Translations under genes and position numbers: made by a program
Shown here: in pieces, positions 48,801-60,102 of the stretch
How the letters are laid out: the number at the start of each line of letters is the position of its first letter
Position numbering within the stretch: the stretch's first letter is position 1
DNA from: Hirundichthys speculiger
Lineage: Eukaryota > Chordata > Actinopteri > Beloniformes > Exocoetidae
Direction of reading: 5' to 3'
Length of the DNA stretch: 64,000 nt
Assembly (NCBI GenBank): GCA_018398805.1
Contig: JAGFBZ010002567.1
Location: 1,862,501 to 1,926,500, forward strand
The notes under the pieces: generated by a model
The model's input: the letters and a program-made list of their open reading frames with translations, nothing else
The model's database searches: none
Told to the model about the DNA's origin: nothing

Positions 48801-51734
48801 CTTTTCTTCAAGTATATTAGAGAAGAAATCAAATGTTATATTGAGTTTATTAACAGTCGGTGACAAGCAAATTTAGCAAATGAAGGTTCCATTCAAAGTA
48901 AATAAGTTACTGTTTAGCACACAGCCACACTAAATTATATTAAGCAAAGTCAATATTTGAGCAAATATATATATAAAGAAATAAGCAGAACACAGTTTAA
49001 AGAGATTTCTGTAATCCGACATTCCTTATATCATTAAATATGTCTAAAGTCATAGGACATTTATATGTATATTTAGGACGTTTTTAATAGCATAGGGGGA
49101 ACCAACAGGGAGGAGACAATACACATTAGGAAACTATGAAAATTTAAATTAAATGACGCAGTTGGAGATGTTTTTTTCAAGATTTCTAACACAAGCCATG
49201 AGGAATTTCATATTATTTTCTGTTAATATGAATGTTGGCGCACATGAATCGCCTTCTCCATTGCAGTCAAGCTCTATCCCTGCCTGTTACTTCAAGACTC
49301 TATAAGACCTTCTTAATGTGCTCGCTGTAATGAACTTTTGATTATTTGAACTTAAAAGGGTAGCTTTATAGCTGTAGCCATGAATGGCAAGGCACTGGAT
49401 AGAGAAAGCACGAATAAGTGAGACTGCAAAGCTTAGAAGGGCAGATGAGGGCAGGGTGAAAGACAGTGATGAGCCGAGTCTCCAGCTTACCAATCACCAA
49501 TCCAACTGCTTATTCGCCAGCGCCTCTTCTGCAGCCTTATTCTTTCAGACTAATGTCCTCTTCTTTTGTCTGGTATGTCTTCTCTCAAAAATGTCCAAGT
49601 GTCGACCACGCTTGTTTATCTTTTCCTATAATTCCACTCGTCAGTCACTCTTTCTCACCAGACAGATCATTAGGATTAGCTCTCTGACACTGCCTATCCC
49701 ATCAGATGCTGATCGGCCACAGTGGCAGAGTGTGGGAACCAGAAAATGAGCTCCTGACAGATTATAGCCTGCTCTGTACCCTACATCAAAGGAAAGAGAC
49801 TGAAGAGGGAGAAGGAAGGCGAGCGAGGAAGCCAGAATTGCAGGACATCTCTCTGATGTGTCTCGCTTTCAAAATTTCAGACATAGTTGCTTCACTGACT
49901 AAACATGTGTTTGTTTTTGAAAGATGACAGTTTCTTCTGGTGACTTAGCTCAGCGCTAAGTTTACTCAAATTTAACAACATGTATTTAGCAAAAGAGCAT
50001 TGTATTTGTCTTGTAAGTTATTAATTTGCAGTGGAACGTGATGCGTGATTATGTAAAGGATCCTTTTTATTACTTTTTTTTTTTTTTTTAATTTTAAGTG
50101 GGGCTGTGTGAGAAACTGGAGATCCACAAAGGTTTTATGATGTTTTATGATTTTCTTTTCCCTGTAAGGAATGGGAGATGGGAAGTTAGACAAAGCTTCA
50201 TAAATGTAAGAAAATATCCATTCAAATGAATTTGAAACTGTATCAGAAAGAAATACTCAAAATGAAACATTACCAGACTAAGTGTTGAATATATTTTGTT
50301 TTCATGTCTCAGTTAATTGTAATTAATATTACAGTTCTTGGTGAACCTAGAGCAGCATCTTTAATGTCCTCCTTGCTCATTTAATAAACTGTCTCCAGGC
50401 ATTTTAAAAACTGTCTAGCTGTTTGAAAAGAACTCTGTTGTTTGATGTCAGTGGCTCACTTCATTCAGGGAAAACTCTAGCATCATTTAAAAACTGCAGT
50501 TGTCCATTGCTGAAAAGGAGAATCTATACGCTTCAATACTAAGTAACTGCTGGCATTGTCAAAAATATTCAATTCATAAGTAAAATTATTAAGAAAGCAG
50601 GTTTTAATTAAATCAGCAATATCTCGAGCACCAACGATACCTTTGCAGCATTCAGGTTTCCACTGACTGCTTAACAGTGAAACTACTTTCATAAAGATCT
50701 TACATGACATGTGGATAAAAGGTGGTTTGAAAAATCTAAAATCCCTGTAGATATAATATCTTTGCAAAGCACTTTATATTGTTGATAGTAAATAGCGTCT
50801 AGAAACTGGGTCAGAATCAAAAGAACAGGGTCCTCAGGTGGATCAGATTAATCCGAGAGAGCAGTGAATGTGCAGTCAATATCGACATTTGCAGAGCTAA
50901 AAGAACTGCCATGATATTATGTTTAAGGTCAGAACTGGCTTTTGGGCCCCTCCAACTTAACATCTATATGCTTCTCTTAAAAAAAATCAAATAAACTGAT
51001 AAGTGGATAGAATTTCTGGGTTTTCTTCTCATAGTTAAACAGATGGCAGCGAGATATATCTAGTGTTCTCAAATGATTATGGGCATATACACTTAGTGTA
51101 TTTGTGTCCTGAGTAAGTAAACACCACATTTTGCTTCAGCTAATTAAATACTTAAATCAGTCTTTTGGCAATAAAGAAGGAAGGCTGGCACTTAATGCTT
51201 AAACTTAAGTCTAGGGCATTCAATATGGTGCTGGAGTTCTGACAAACCCCAAGAAGAGGGAACTCTGATTCAGTTCTTCGAGCTCCACACCATCTCTTTA
51301 GATTCAAACTGTTTTTAAGTCTGTGTCTGTAATTCTCTCATTGATCAAGCTCCCTCATGAAAGCTCAGGGAATTAAATTAACTTGAATGATATTTTTAAA
51401 AGGATATGATACAGTTGCATTGTAATTTATGAATGGAAAATATGTGCGAAAGCAAAAATGATCCAGCCTCTTCTCCTTTATCTTCACACTGCTTGGCTGT
51501 AGTTTTTCTCTCTGGCATTGTGGCCAAAATATGTAACCATGTGAAATATGTCATTTTTAATGGAAATCAAGAGGAATGAAGTTCGAAATTAAAATAATTC
51601 AGGAGTACTCCAAAAATATCGCAAGGCTGACATCGGTGTCCGTGTAGGCGTTTGTTTCTATCTAACTTGTGTCAAGTGACCCAGGAGAAGTTGGAATTAT
51701 CCCAGCTTTGTTGATGAGATTTTTCTGGTATAAT
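45851..51734. other. Long non-coding stretch, no gene seen
   Basis: About 5.9 kb of AT-rich sequence. A (GT)n tract lies near 46091-46107 and T-tracts near 47005-47018, 48327-48337 and 50077-50089. Frames at 49384-49927 (121 codons at most) have no domain. A word at 47236 resembles a hAT end (CAGTGTTCTCAAAC) but has no partner. The stretch 51340-51600 is free of simple repeats and could be a conserved non-coding element; this cannot be tested here. Confidence 0.4.
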
Positions 51735-52208
51735 GTAGTGGAGTAACAGAAAAGTGGTAATTAATGTGATTTGTAATCACATTATTCAATGATCAGAAAT
51801 GATGATCAGGAAGATGTATTAATGATGTTGGAATAGATCTATGATTTATTTCTCGTTGGATCAAGACACTGTGGGTCTGTGCTGTCAGCGGCTGAGTGGA
51901 GCTGCTGAGGGTCACTGTGTGCTGCAAGATTTGATATGTTTATCAAAACAGGAGGAGAGATCCTGCTGCAGCAGTAGGTGATGTAATGTAAACACAAGCC
52001 AGTGCTAGTCAAAACAAAGGCAGGAGTGGAGTAACAGAAAAGTGGTGATTTATGTGATTTGTAATCAATTCCTAATCAATGAAATGTATGAAATGTGTGT
52101 GTGATTCTAGTCAATGATCAGAAACAAGATGTATTAGTAATTTTGTAATAGATCTGTGTTAGTTAGTGTATGTTAAAAGAAAAAACTATTTTTGTTGGGT
52201 CAAGACGG
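51735..52208 (+). repeat. Diverged direct duplication, period about 289 bp
   Basis: A segment starting GAGTAACAGAAAAGTGG at 51741 recurs at 52030. Both continue through TGTGATTTGTAATCA, CAATGATCAGAAA, AAGATGTATTA, AATAGATCT and GTTGG-TCAAGAC. The second unit carries two insertions (about 52080-52110 and 52165-52190). The sequence between the units is unrelated and is not repeated. Confidence 0.75.
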
Positions 52209-52559
52209 ACACAGACAGAGCGGAGCGCATGTTCCTCATTGGAATGTCAACAAAGCCGAGTTTCAAAATAATTCTGCCAGCTCCGGGCCACCAAGACACA
52301 ACAATGGCGGAAAACAGTCTGCCAGGTGCAGAAAGTGGCAGGGCAAGCTGACCTCAGCAGTGGCGAAGTGGGGCTGTGTGTTTAATGCAGAAAACGGTAC
52401 ATGGGCTCCAGGCTGCAGACGGAGGTTCATTGCCGAATTCTGTTATTAAATACGAACCAATCAATCAATCAGTTAATGTAACGTTGGAACATACATTGAT
52501 AAGTAGATTGTTAGAAAAGGGTTAGCGTTAGCTGATAAGCTTTAGCTTAACGAGCTATA

Positions 52560-53850
52560 TGGCCAAGTAAACAAGGTAACCTTGTGAGTCTGGTGATGGC
52601 ATGATGTCATGATGATTAAGGTGAACGCCCCTGCTGATCTGTCAAACCTATGAAATCATTGTGGGACATGGCCTGTGAATTATGCATGATGTAAAGGACG
52701 GATTATGTAAAATTATGCACGCCTCTGTATATGTGAATAACCAATCAGAAGTGTCATGTGAGTTTGAGGGAAATTATGTATGCATATGCAAAGGTGAGAG
52801 AACCAATCAAGAGTGTGAAAGGCCGAAAAGGAACAGTTCGGGGCTGAAGCAGGCTGGACGAGAGAAGGAGAGAGAGAGCGCATAAAAAGAGAAGGCAGAG
52901 GGACTCTGTGTGGATTCCTGGAGCGACTTCAGAAGAAGAAGGACTAGCTGGGACCTGGACGAGCGACCCCCATCCGGAGGATTAACTGGAAGGAATTTCT
53001 TCAAGAAAAGAAGACAGAAAGACGCTTGGAACAGGATCGATGAATTTTTCCCAATTCTTGAAGGAATAATTGGAGCCTTTTTGGTTAGCCTAGCTCACCG
53101 CTAGCAAGGAGGAGGGGCTGAATCAGCGTACCTGCAGGCCTGATCGTTTGAGCTCTCTCTCTCTCTCTCTCTCTGCCAGCGGCCTTGAAAGCGCAGAGTG
53201 GCCACATGCGTCTCTCAGCCTGTCCTTGGACCAACCAGATGAACTGATTCGTAAGCTACAGCTCAATTTTTCCCTTTTTCCAGTAGAATTAGAATTTGTA
53301 TAACCAATCAATGCTGTTGCTTAACCTTGCCTAATCTGCTTTAATAAATATAAAAAACTATCATAAGATGTCGTTGTGGACATTACATCTGTATCCAGAA
53401 TTTTGAAGACTTGTTTATGCCTCTGCACTAACACACAGGTTCTTATGGGTTATTCTAGTCATAATATTGTCAAACTATCCCTGAGGCTTGCTGTCCGAGC
53501 CACTAAAGTTTTTCCTAGCCTGTAACAAGAGCCCAGATCTTAAGAGGAGAGCTGCCGTTAACAGACGTGACCGATAGCTGGACTTCGAGCCACCCGGCTA
53601 TTCCTCTTAGGACAGTTATTGGAGTAAGCGGGGTAGGCGTCTGGAAGTAGGCAGTGAGAGCTAGGCGTATCTCCTCGACACCAGCTTAAATAAGCTTGAG
53701 GAAATCTAGCGAGGAACCCCTCCTAGACCGCAACTTCTTACCTGAAGAGACGGAGAGCTGGTCCCGGTGACAGACTCTGCTAGTCAGAGACTGAACCAAA
53801 ACTGGGGGATCTAACACTTGTGACCAAGGGGCTCTGTGGGTGTGATTAAA
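52560..53850 (+). mobile_element. LTR-like promoter and leader segment
   Basis: A GC-richer stretch laid out like a retroviral-type LTR: duplicated CCAATCA boxes, a TATA-like CATAAAAAG 80 bp after the second, a CT tract at 53153-53174 and an AATAAA at 53343 followed by a TG-containing stretch. No gag, pol or env remains and I cannot set TG/CA ends or a target duplication. It could be a solo LTR, an LTR plus leader, or a host promoter with a first exon; frames at 52682-52885 and 52910-53104 are short and without domains. Confidence 0.4.
52741..52890 (+). promoter_or_regulatory. Duplicated CCAAT unit and TATA-like box
   Basis: CCAATCA occurs at 52741 and again at 52803, 62 bp apart, within a repeated unit that starts AAATTATG in both copies and ends AAGTGT or AGAGTGT. 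CATAAAAAG at 52881 is a plausible TATA box. Spacing of about 80 bp between CCAAT and TATA is normal for polymerase II promoters. Activity is inferred only. Confidence 0.4.
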
Positions 53851-54836
53851 GCTTAAGTGCAATTAATGAATGAATTAACTTTAAATATATTGTATACAGA
53901 TTTGTGAAACCCTATGACATAGTCATGAAGGCTGCTTGCTAATGACATACAGGAGAGTCCAATGTAATGAGTGGGACACATAGCAGCTCCCAGTTGTGTC
54001 TGCTGATTAATGTAGTGTTCATCACAACACTGCCAATGGCTTAAGGTAACTTGATAGAGGAAGGTCACATGTGACATAAGTCACAAAATGATTAAATGCA
54101 GTGCAAACACTGCAACGGTCTTTACTGATTATACTAAGTATGCAAGTATTAACACACTTATATATCACCTGCATGTGTTAATTAAGTACAACGTACATAT
54201 CACTTGAATCATTCATTATCGGTGGGATTTGGATCCAAATTTAAGATGATCAAAATAAAAGTCCAAATTTACTGATCCAGTGACACCCTGGTCTTCCATA
54301 TATGTGTACTGTCAAAGAGTGTAAAAAAACAGAAATGGAAAATGTTTTTGACTGATGAACAGACATTAAATCATCCGTCTGTCTTCTAGACCCACTTCAT
54401 CTCGTTCAAGGCCGCAGGGGAACTTATTACCAGTCCCTTCACAGTAGACCCCCGTCTGAATCACTCACTTCATACATGCAGGAGTAATGCAGTGTATATG
54501 TTCAGCCTGCAATGTGACAAAAGATTGCAAAACCTTCTATTGAACACACAGACACATTCAAGTCACTGCTCTTTCTGATAAGCTAAATCAGAACGCATTC
54601 GGCGACACCTGATCCATTCGTTGGACCAAATCTATTTTCACCTCACTCACCTTCTTCTCTCTTTCCAATCACAACGACTTTATCTCTAAGTCACAGTCAT
54701 TTTCAAACACCAGATATGTTGTCTGCTCTATGAAAAAGCAAAGTGTGTTTTTGTGGGTAAACTTGTCTTTGCTCAGATTTCAGTAAGACATCAATGTTTT
54801 TAAAAGACTCCAAAGGCCAGGGGAGCGCCGCCGCCT
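53851..54836. other. Non-coding DNA, no gene seen
   Basis: AT-rich sequence. A short degenerate SINE tail fragment is at about 54373-54423 (CATCCGTCTGTCTTC then CAAGGCCGCAGGGG). Nothing else is recognised. Confidence 0.4.
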
Positions 54837-54952
54837 TGCTGAGTCACTTGGGTGGCTGTCTCTCTCACACATGAAAAGGCTCAAATACTTGCATGTAAAC
54901 ACACATTCACTCTCCTTCCAAACTGCTGGTGCTCTTCAAGGAGCTGACTCAG
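54837..54952. promoter_or_regulatory. Possible AP-1/NF-E2 site pair
   Basis: TGCTGAGTCAC at 54837-54847 matches the extended NF-E2/Maf recognition element, and GCTGACTCAG at 54943-54952 contains an AP-1 core. They lie about 106 bp apart, next to a GC-rich GAGCGCCGCCGCC patch that stands out from the AT-rich surroundings. An enhancer role is conjecture. Confidence 0.25.
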
Positions 54953-57560
54953 GGATGAAAGCAGTGACAGGAGCTCTGCTCATGAGAAGCTTGACATGCT
55001 GTGAGTGGTGTTTGCAATGCGTCTTTGTAAGTCTGCATTGTGTATCTGTTTTGCTCTTTGATGTGAACTTTCATCTAGTCAAAAATAAAATACATTCATT
55101 TTTTTTCCCCCCGATTCCTTGAAGAAAAATGTAGAATGAACAAACTTATACCCTATTGTACAGGCATTTGGATTCATACTACAGCTGAAAATGTCAGTAT
55201 ATTTGTTTTTTAATTTTTATATTTGTTTGTTTTTCCCACCTCTGCCAAGGAGGAGCTGCTTCATGTAGGTTTCCCCTTCCACCATGGTTGGCATGTCCTT
55301 TCATAGGCACGACTGTACAAAAACAGGCCAATGTTGAACTTGAATCTAAATCTTCAATTACCATTTTAATTTTGGGACCAAAATTATTTCATGAAAATTT
55401 TAAGATCGTACTTGACTGATTATTTACCTTTGACACTTCGCAGTTAATGCGGGCTGTGACCCCCCGAGAATGGTGAAAATCACGATGTGGATGTACATGT
55501 ATATGTACATACACTATACATGTACGCGCGTATGCAAAATCTACGTAACGTACACTCACTTTGACAACCAACATCACAGTAATGCCCGTCATAGCGGCCA
55601 ATCACAGGTCTCGATATTCGTTCATGGATGACCACGGGTCAGCATAAGTGGCATCGTATGTCCTTGTATTTAGTTACAGGCACATTTTCAGTGTTAAATT
55701 TTGTTTATGAAACTGTGTGAGACCTGTGTAATGTTGTTAACCACGTAGAGGAGAGAGAGAGAGCCGTGTACAGCATCCAGGTGAAGGGTGAGGCTCTCCA
55801 GCTACAAGTTAGAGTAAGTGAACCCATGATTTTATTTCTGAACATACTAGAAGTTCATTAGAAGTTACAGTAGAGTGTATCTTTCAAAATGACTGTATTA
55901 CTATGTACAGTGTGTCGTTAATTCATGAAGTTTAAGGCTAAAGCCTGATGTGGAACTTGTATGTTATAATATGCATATGTTAAGATGGAAAGAGCAGTAC
56001 CCGAACTGTATTGGTGTATATATACTTTTTTTTCCCTTTTTTTTTGTTTGTAATTTTAATTTATTATAAACTTGTGTTTGTGATATCTTGCTCCTGACAT
56101 CCAACAACAATAAAAAATAAAAAATCAGCAAGTAATGAACAAGCCTATTTCCAATATTGAACTATGATTTTAGTGCTTAATAGATGATATCTTTGCCAAC
56201 CTGAGGAACAGAGCCAAACATTTTAAGGACTACCTTGAAAGCATTTCCAAAAGGCACTTATCAACATCAATTCCACCTCATTTTAATAGATTTGTGTCCT
56301 TTTAGATCAGTCACTACTGAGACTTGGATCAGATTAATTCTTTGGATACCTCAACTCTCCAAAAACAAATCCAGAAATCATGCAAGTAAACCAGGAGTCA
56401 ATTATCTCCAACTACAAATAAATACACCTGTAGCTGATAGTAGTGTTGTTAAGCCTTCCATTCTAAATTATGATAAAATTATATTAATTTTATTTAAACG
56501 TTAGACATTCTGACAGCTGGAATAAAGTATTTTTTTTTCTGTTACTTGTGAGAGTGTGTGTCCTTTGTCATTGAACCTATCACTGAGCCAAGTGTTTGCG
56601 GAGGTCAGTCAGTGGATTCAGGTGAGTCCTTGGACATGGATCCTGATTTGCCAACCGGGAACTGTCATCTAGGTTGCGTCTGCAAGGTTTCCATGGAGGC
56701 AGGATGTTCGCACTCACTCTGACAGTACAGTTAACGTGCTATCAGCTTGAGAGGCAGATGTTAAAAGTTGGCATTTGGTTCAGTGTGTGTTGTAATATAT
56801 AATATATTTGGGAAGCTGATCACCAAAACAATCGATCAATCGAGGGCCAGAGGGGCTCCTGTACAATGCATGATTTTGGGCTGTTGCAGACGAAAGATGA
56901 ACGTGGTGAAAGAAGGTGGGGATATGTTTGGTTGGAATCGACTGTCCTCCTTCCTACAGTGTGAGCGGGTTGACAACGGGCTTCACACTGGTCATGACTA
57001 CCTGATATAAATTTCTGACAGTTTCAGAAATCCTATGACTCTGTCTACTTACTGACCAATTAAAAAACAATTTGAAATAATGTATTAATTATTGTAGCCT
57101 AGTGCCATTCCAAAAAAAAAAAAAGAAAAAGAAAGGTGGCCTCTTCTATCTAACCATGACCAGGAAATCTCTTGATCTCCTTCGCCACTTTTTTTAAAGC
57201 ATTTTGGCACTCGTTAAGAGTGCAACATAATGGTTTATTTTTACATGTATTTGTTTACTGTCAGCACATATAGATGACACTTTTTTTTATCTGTATCAGT
57301 CATTGCCTACAATTCAAGAGTGCTCATCATCATATAGTCTCTGCATACCATTCTCGACATTATACCCAAATGGTGCAAATTATACAGTGGGAGATGTTAT
57401 GATCTGCACTGCAGAAATCGTGGAGTGCAGAGGAACCTGAAGGCAATTCAATACAATCAATGTAATAGAATGCAATAAATCCTGAAAGAAAAAATCACAT
57501 GGGACTTATCACAACTCTATAAACAAATACACATCCATCTATAAAGTATTCAAGTAAACA
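54953..57560. other. Non-coding DNA, no gene seen
   Basis: At 55236-55300 a CCACCTCTGCCAAGGAGG block recalls the end of the 16524-16985 repeat. The part 55440-55810 is richer in CpG, holds several ACATGTA palindromes (55490-55530) and ends with a GTAAGT near 55813, which could be a splice donor of an unrecognised non-coding transcript. No protein exon is recognised. Confidence 0.35.
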
Positions 57561-57881
57561 TTATCTATACCCACTTAACCCTCTGCAGGGCCACAGGGAT
57601 CTGCTGGAGCCGATCCCAGCTCTGTTCGGGCAGAGGCAGGGGTACACCCTGGACAGGTTGCCAGTCCATCGCAGGGCCACATGTAGGCGAAAAACCACTT
57701 TACTCCTAAGGAACCACCAACTAACCTGACATGCATGTCTCTGGACTGTGGGAGGAAGCTGGACTACCTGGAGGAAACCCACACAAGCACAGGGAGAACA
57801 TGCAAACTCCACACAGAACGACCCCTGCTGAGGTATGAACCAGAAACCTAGCTGTGAGGCAACAGTGCTAACCACCAAGCC
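57561..57881 (-). mobile_element. tRNA-derived SINE, older copy
   Basis: It follows the 24990-25346 SINE from near its tail to CTAACCACCAAGCCA at the head but is more diverged. The B box region reads GAGGTATGAACC, so the internal promoter is damaged. The CCATCC tail is absent and the last 10 bp of the head are missing. A younger SINE has inserted just beyond its head. Confidence 0.7.
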
Positions 57882-57893
57882 AACAAATATACA

Positions 57894-58287
57894 TCCATCC
57901 ATCCATTTTCTATACCCGTTTCATCCTTGAAGGGTCACGGGGATCCGCTGGTGGCCTATCCAAGCTGTCTTGGGCAAGGCAGGGGTACACCCTGGACAGG
58001 TCGCCAGTCCATCGCAGGGCCACATATACAGACAAACAACCATTCACACTCACATTCACACCCTATGGGCAATTTGGAATTATCAATTAACCTGACATGC
58101 ATGTCTTTGGACTGTGGGAGGAAGCCGGAGTACCCGGAGAGAACCCACGCAAGCACGGGGAGAACATGCAAACTCCACACAGAAAAGGTCCCGAGGTTCA
58201 ATCCAGGACCCCCCCCAGCCGAGGTTCGAACCAGGAACCTTCTAGCTGTGAGGCAACAGTGCTAACCACTAAGCCACCGTGCTGCCT
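57894..58287 (-). mobile_element. tRNA-derived SINE, younger copy
   Basis: Flanked by a perfect 12-bp target duplication, AACAAATATACA (57882-57893 and 58288-58299). The head has the A box TGGCTTAGTGG and the B box GGTTCGAACC, and the tail is ATGGATGGATGG. It is longer than the 25-kb copy, in part because the segment around the B box is partly duplicated (GAGGTTCAATCCAGG followed by GAGGTTCGAACCAGG, 58193-58237). Confidence 0.85.
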
Positions 58288-58382
58288 AACAAATATACAA
58301 TATAAGTGATATCCATACACACTAAATTATTCCTTTACCTTATGTGGGGCCCTTTATGTTAAATTTGAGTACACCTGATAGT

Positions 58383-58446
58383 GGACATATATGAACCCTC
58401 ACCCACCCTCATGGTCCTTGAGGGTGGGTGAGGTTCATATATGTCC
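58383..58446. repeat. Long near-perfect hairpin
   Basis: Arms of 29 nt (58383-58411) and 28 nt (58419-58446) pair completely except for one bulged C, with a 7-nt loop. The inner half is CCCTCACCCACCCTCA-type and the outer half ATATATG-rich. An AT-rich palindromic patch follows to 58475. Confidence 0.9.
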
Positions 58447-58475
58447 ATATATATATATGTTCATATATGAGTCAT

Positions 58476-60008
58476 GAAACTTCAGGTTATCCTTTTACTC
58501 AGTTTTTGTGACTGTCAAAAACATTAAAAACACCATCCTGAAAGAGTATCGTGACCATCAAACATAAAATAAAAATGATTTGCGAGAGATGGTCAAGTTC
58601 AAGATTCCTGAGGGAGTTTTTTTTTGTTTTTTTAATTAAAAAGAAAAGTTTAACTCACTGTAACCTGAGAAGGAATTCTGAATAAAGTGCATGCATAGGC
58701 CTGTGCAGGTTAAGCACTTGAATGGGGAGGCACTATATTTTGTAAATACATCATAGCTTATTTTTTGGCTGTGGGGTAAATAACATATTTTTTCTGATTT
58801 CTTAAACTCAGAATGCAAATTTGTTTCTGCTTTACTCCGGGCTATTTCACCAGATTTATTCATTTCGCTGATGCTGCAGTTAAATTACACATCTCAAGGT
58901 ATTTTCCTTCAGGAACGACAAGCAATTTCTTCCAATTTCATGTGACAACTTCACTTAACACTTCAGACATTAAGCCAGCTGGTTGGGATAAAGGAAATAT
59001 TCAAAAACATATTGTCCATACCATTTGAACAGATTTAAAACACGTAAAAGCTTAAATACTTAAGCATGAACATAGGAATTAATCTAGTGAAATGTTCCTA
59101 AATATGGAAAATGCTACACTAGCAATACGGCAAGTGTATGTGCACAAGCGTGTCAGTGTTTATGAGGATTGTGTGCGTGACTGGATGGGTGTCTGTGCTG
59201 CTGCCACAGCAAAAAGCAGTCAAGCTGTTGGATTTAGTCGATAAGCAGTCTGGAAGGCTGCTCATAGCAGAAGTCTTTACTTGCCTATCCACATGTCCAC
59301 ATTCAGGCTCTGGAGATGATGACAGATTTGGCTAAGACACGTGTGTGATATGAAGCCTGGTGTTTCAGCACAGCTGAGCTTTTACTGTGTGTAGCCATTT
59401 AGATCCAGATAAGAACTTATTATATGTATTATTATGTGTTTAACTTATACCATGAGAACACCAGGCTGTTTCCTATGTAGCTCCTAAAAAAAAAAAAAAA
59501 AACTTAAGGGTAAAGTAAAAAGGATCATTAAGGCCATGGTTAGGTTTGAGCAAATAAAGGAGATGAATATACCAACAGTCGGTGTGATGACCTCTAAAGT
59601 TGTAAAAACAAGGCTCCATATGTGTTTAGCATCAGACTAAAGTCCACAAAGAGATCCATGAGAAATCAAATGACTGAGTGCAGTCAGTGTTTTGACTCTG
59701 AAAATATCCAGGCTGTTTTGCTGTCTTTGGTCCTCTGATACGTTTTTTTTCTCCCTGCTAAGGGAGTTTGGTTCAATATACGTTTGACAAACAAGAGGAG
59801 GTGCTTAAGAACACAACAACAACAACAACAAAAAAACACATCAACACAAACAAACAAAAGAAATACAGCAAACACAAGCAATGCCACAAATTAGTTTACT
59901 ACCAGTGCTTATGACATTAAGCTGGTATACCTAATTTTCATTGTGTCCTGTTCTTGAGCAGAAAAAGGAGTTAAGTGTTTCAGTACACCTGAGGTTATAC
60001 CTGAGGCT

Positions 60009-60013
<5 letters not shown>
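58476..60013. other. Non-coding DNA, no gene seen
   Basis: AT-rich sequence with A/T tracts near 58617-58635 and 59486-59503 and an AAC tract near 59813-59831. No exon or transposon end is recognised. Confidence 0.4.

Positions 60014-60098
<85 letters not shown>
60014..60098. repeat. (TA)n microsatellite, 85 bp
   Basis: A pure alternating AT tract of about 42 units. It is fully self-complementary and likely to vary in length. Confidence 0.95.

Positions 60099-60102
<4 letters not shown>

Noticed and set aside
49384..49749. 121-codon plus-strand frame
   Set aside because: No recognisable domain, no conserved start context and overlapping frames on both strands.
55780..55820. First exon with splice donor GTAAGT
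   Set aside because: A single GTAAGT word without any coding or promoter evidence is expected by chance.
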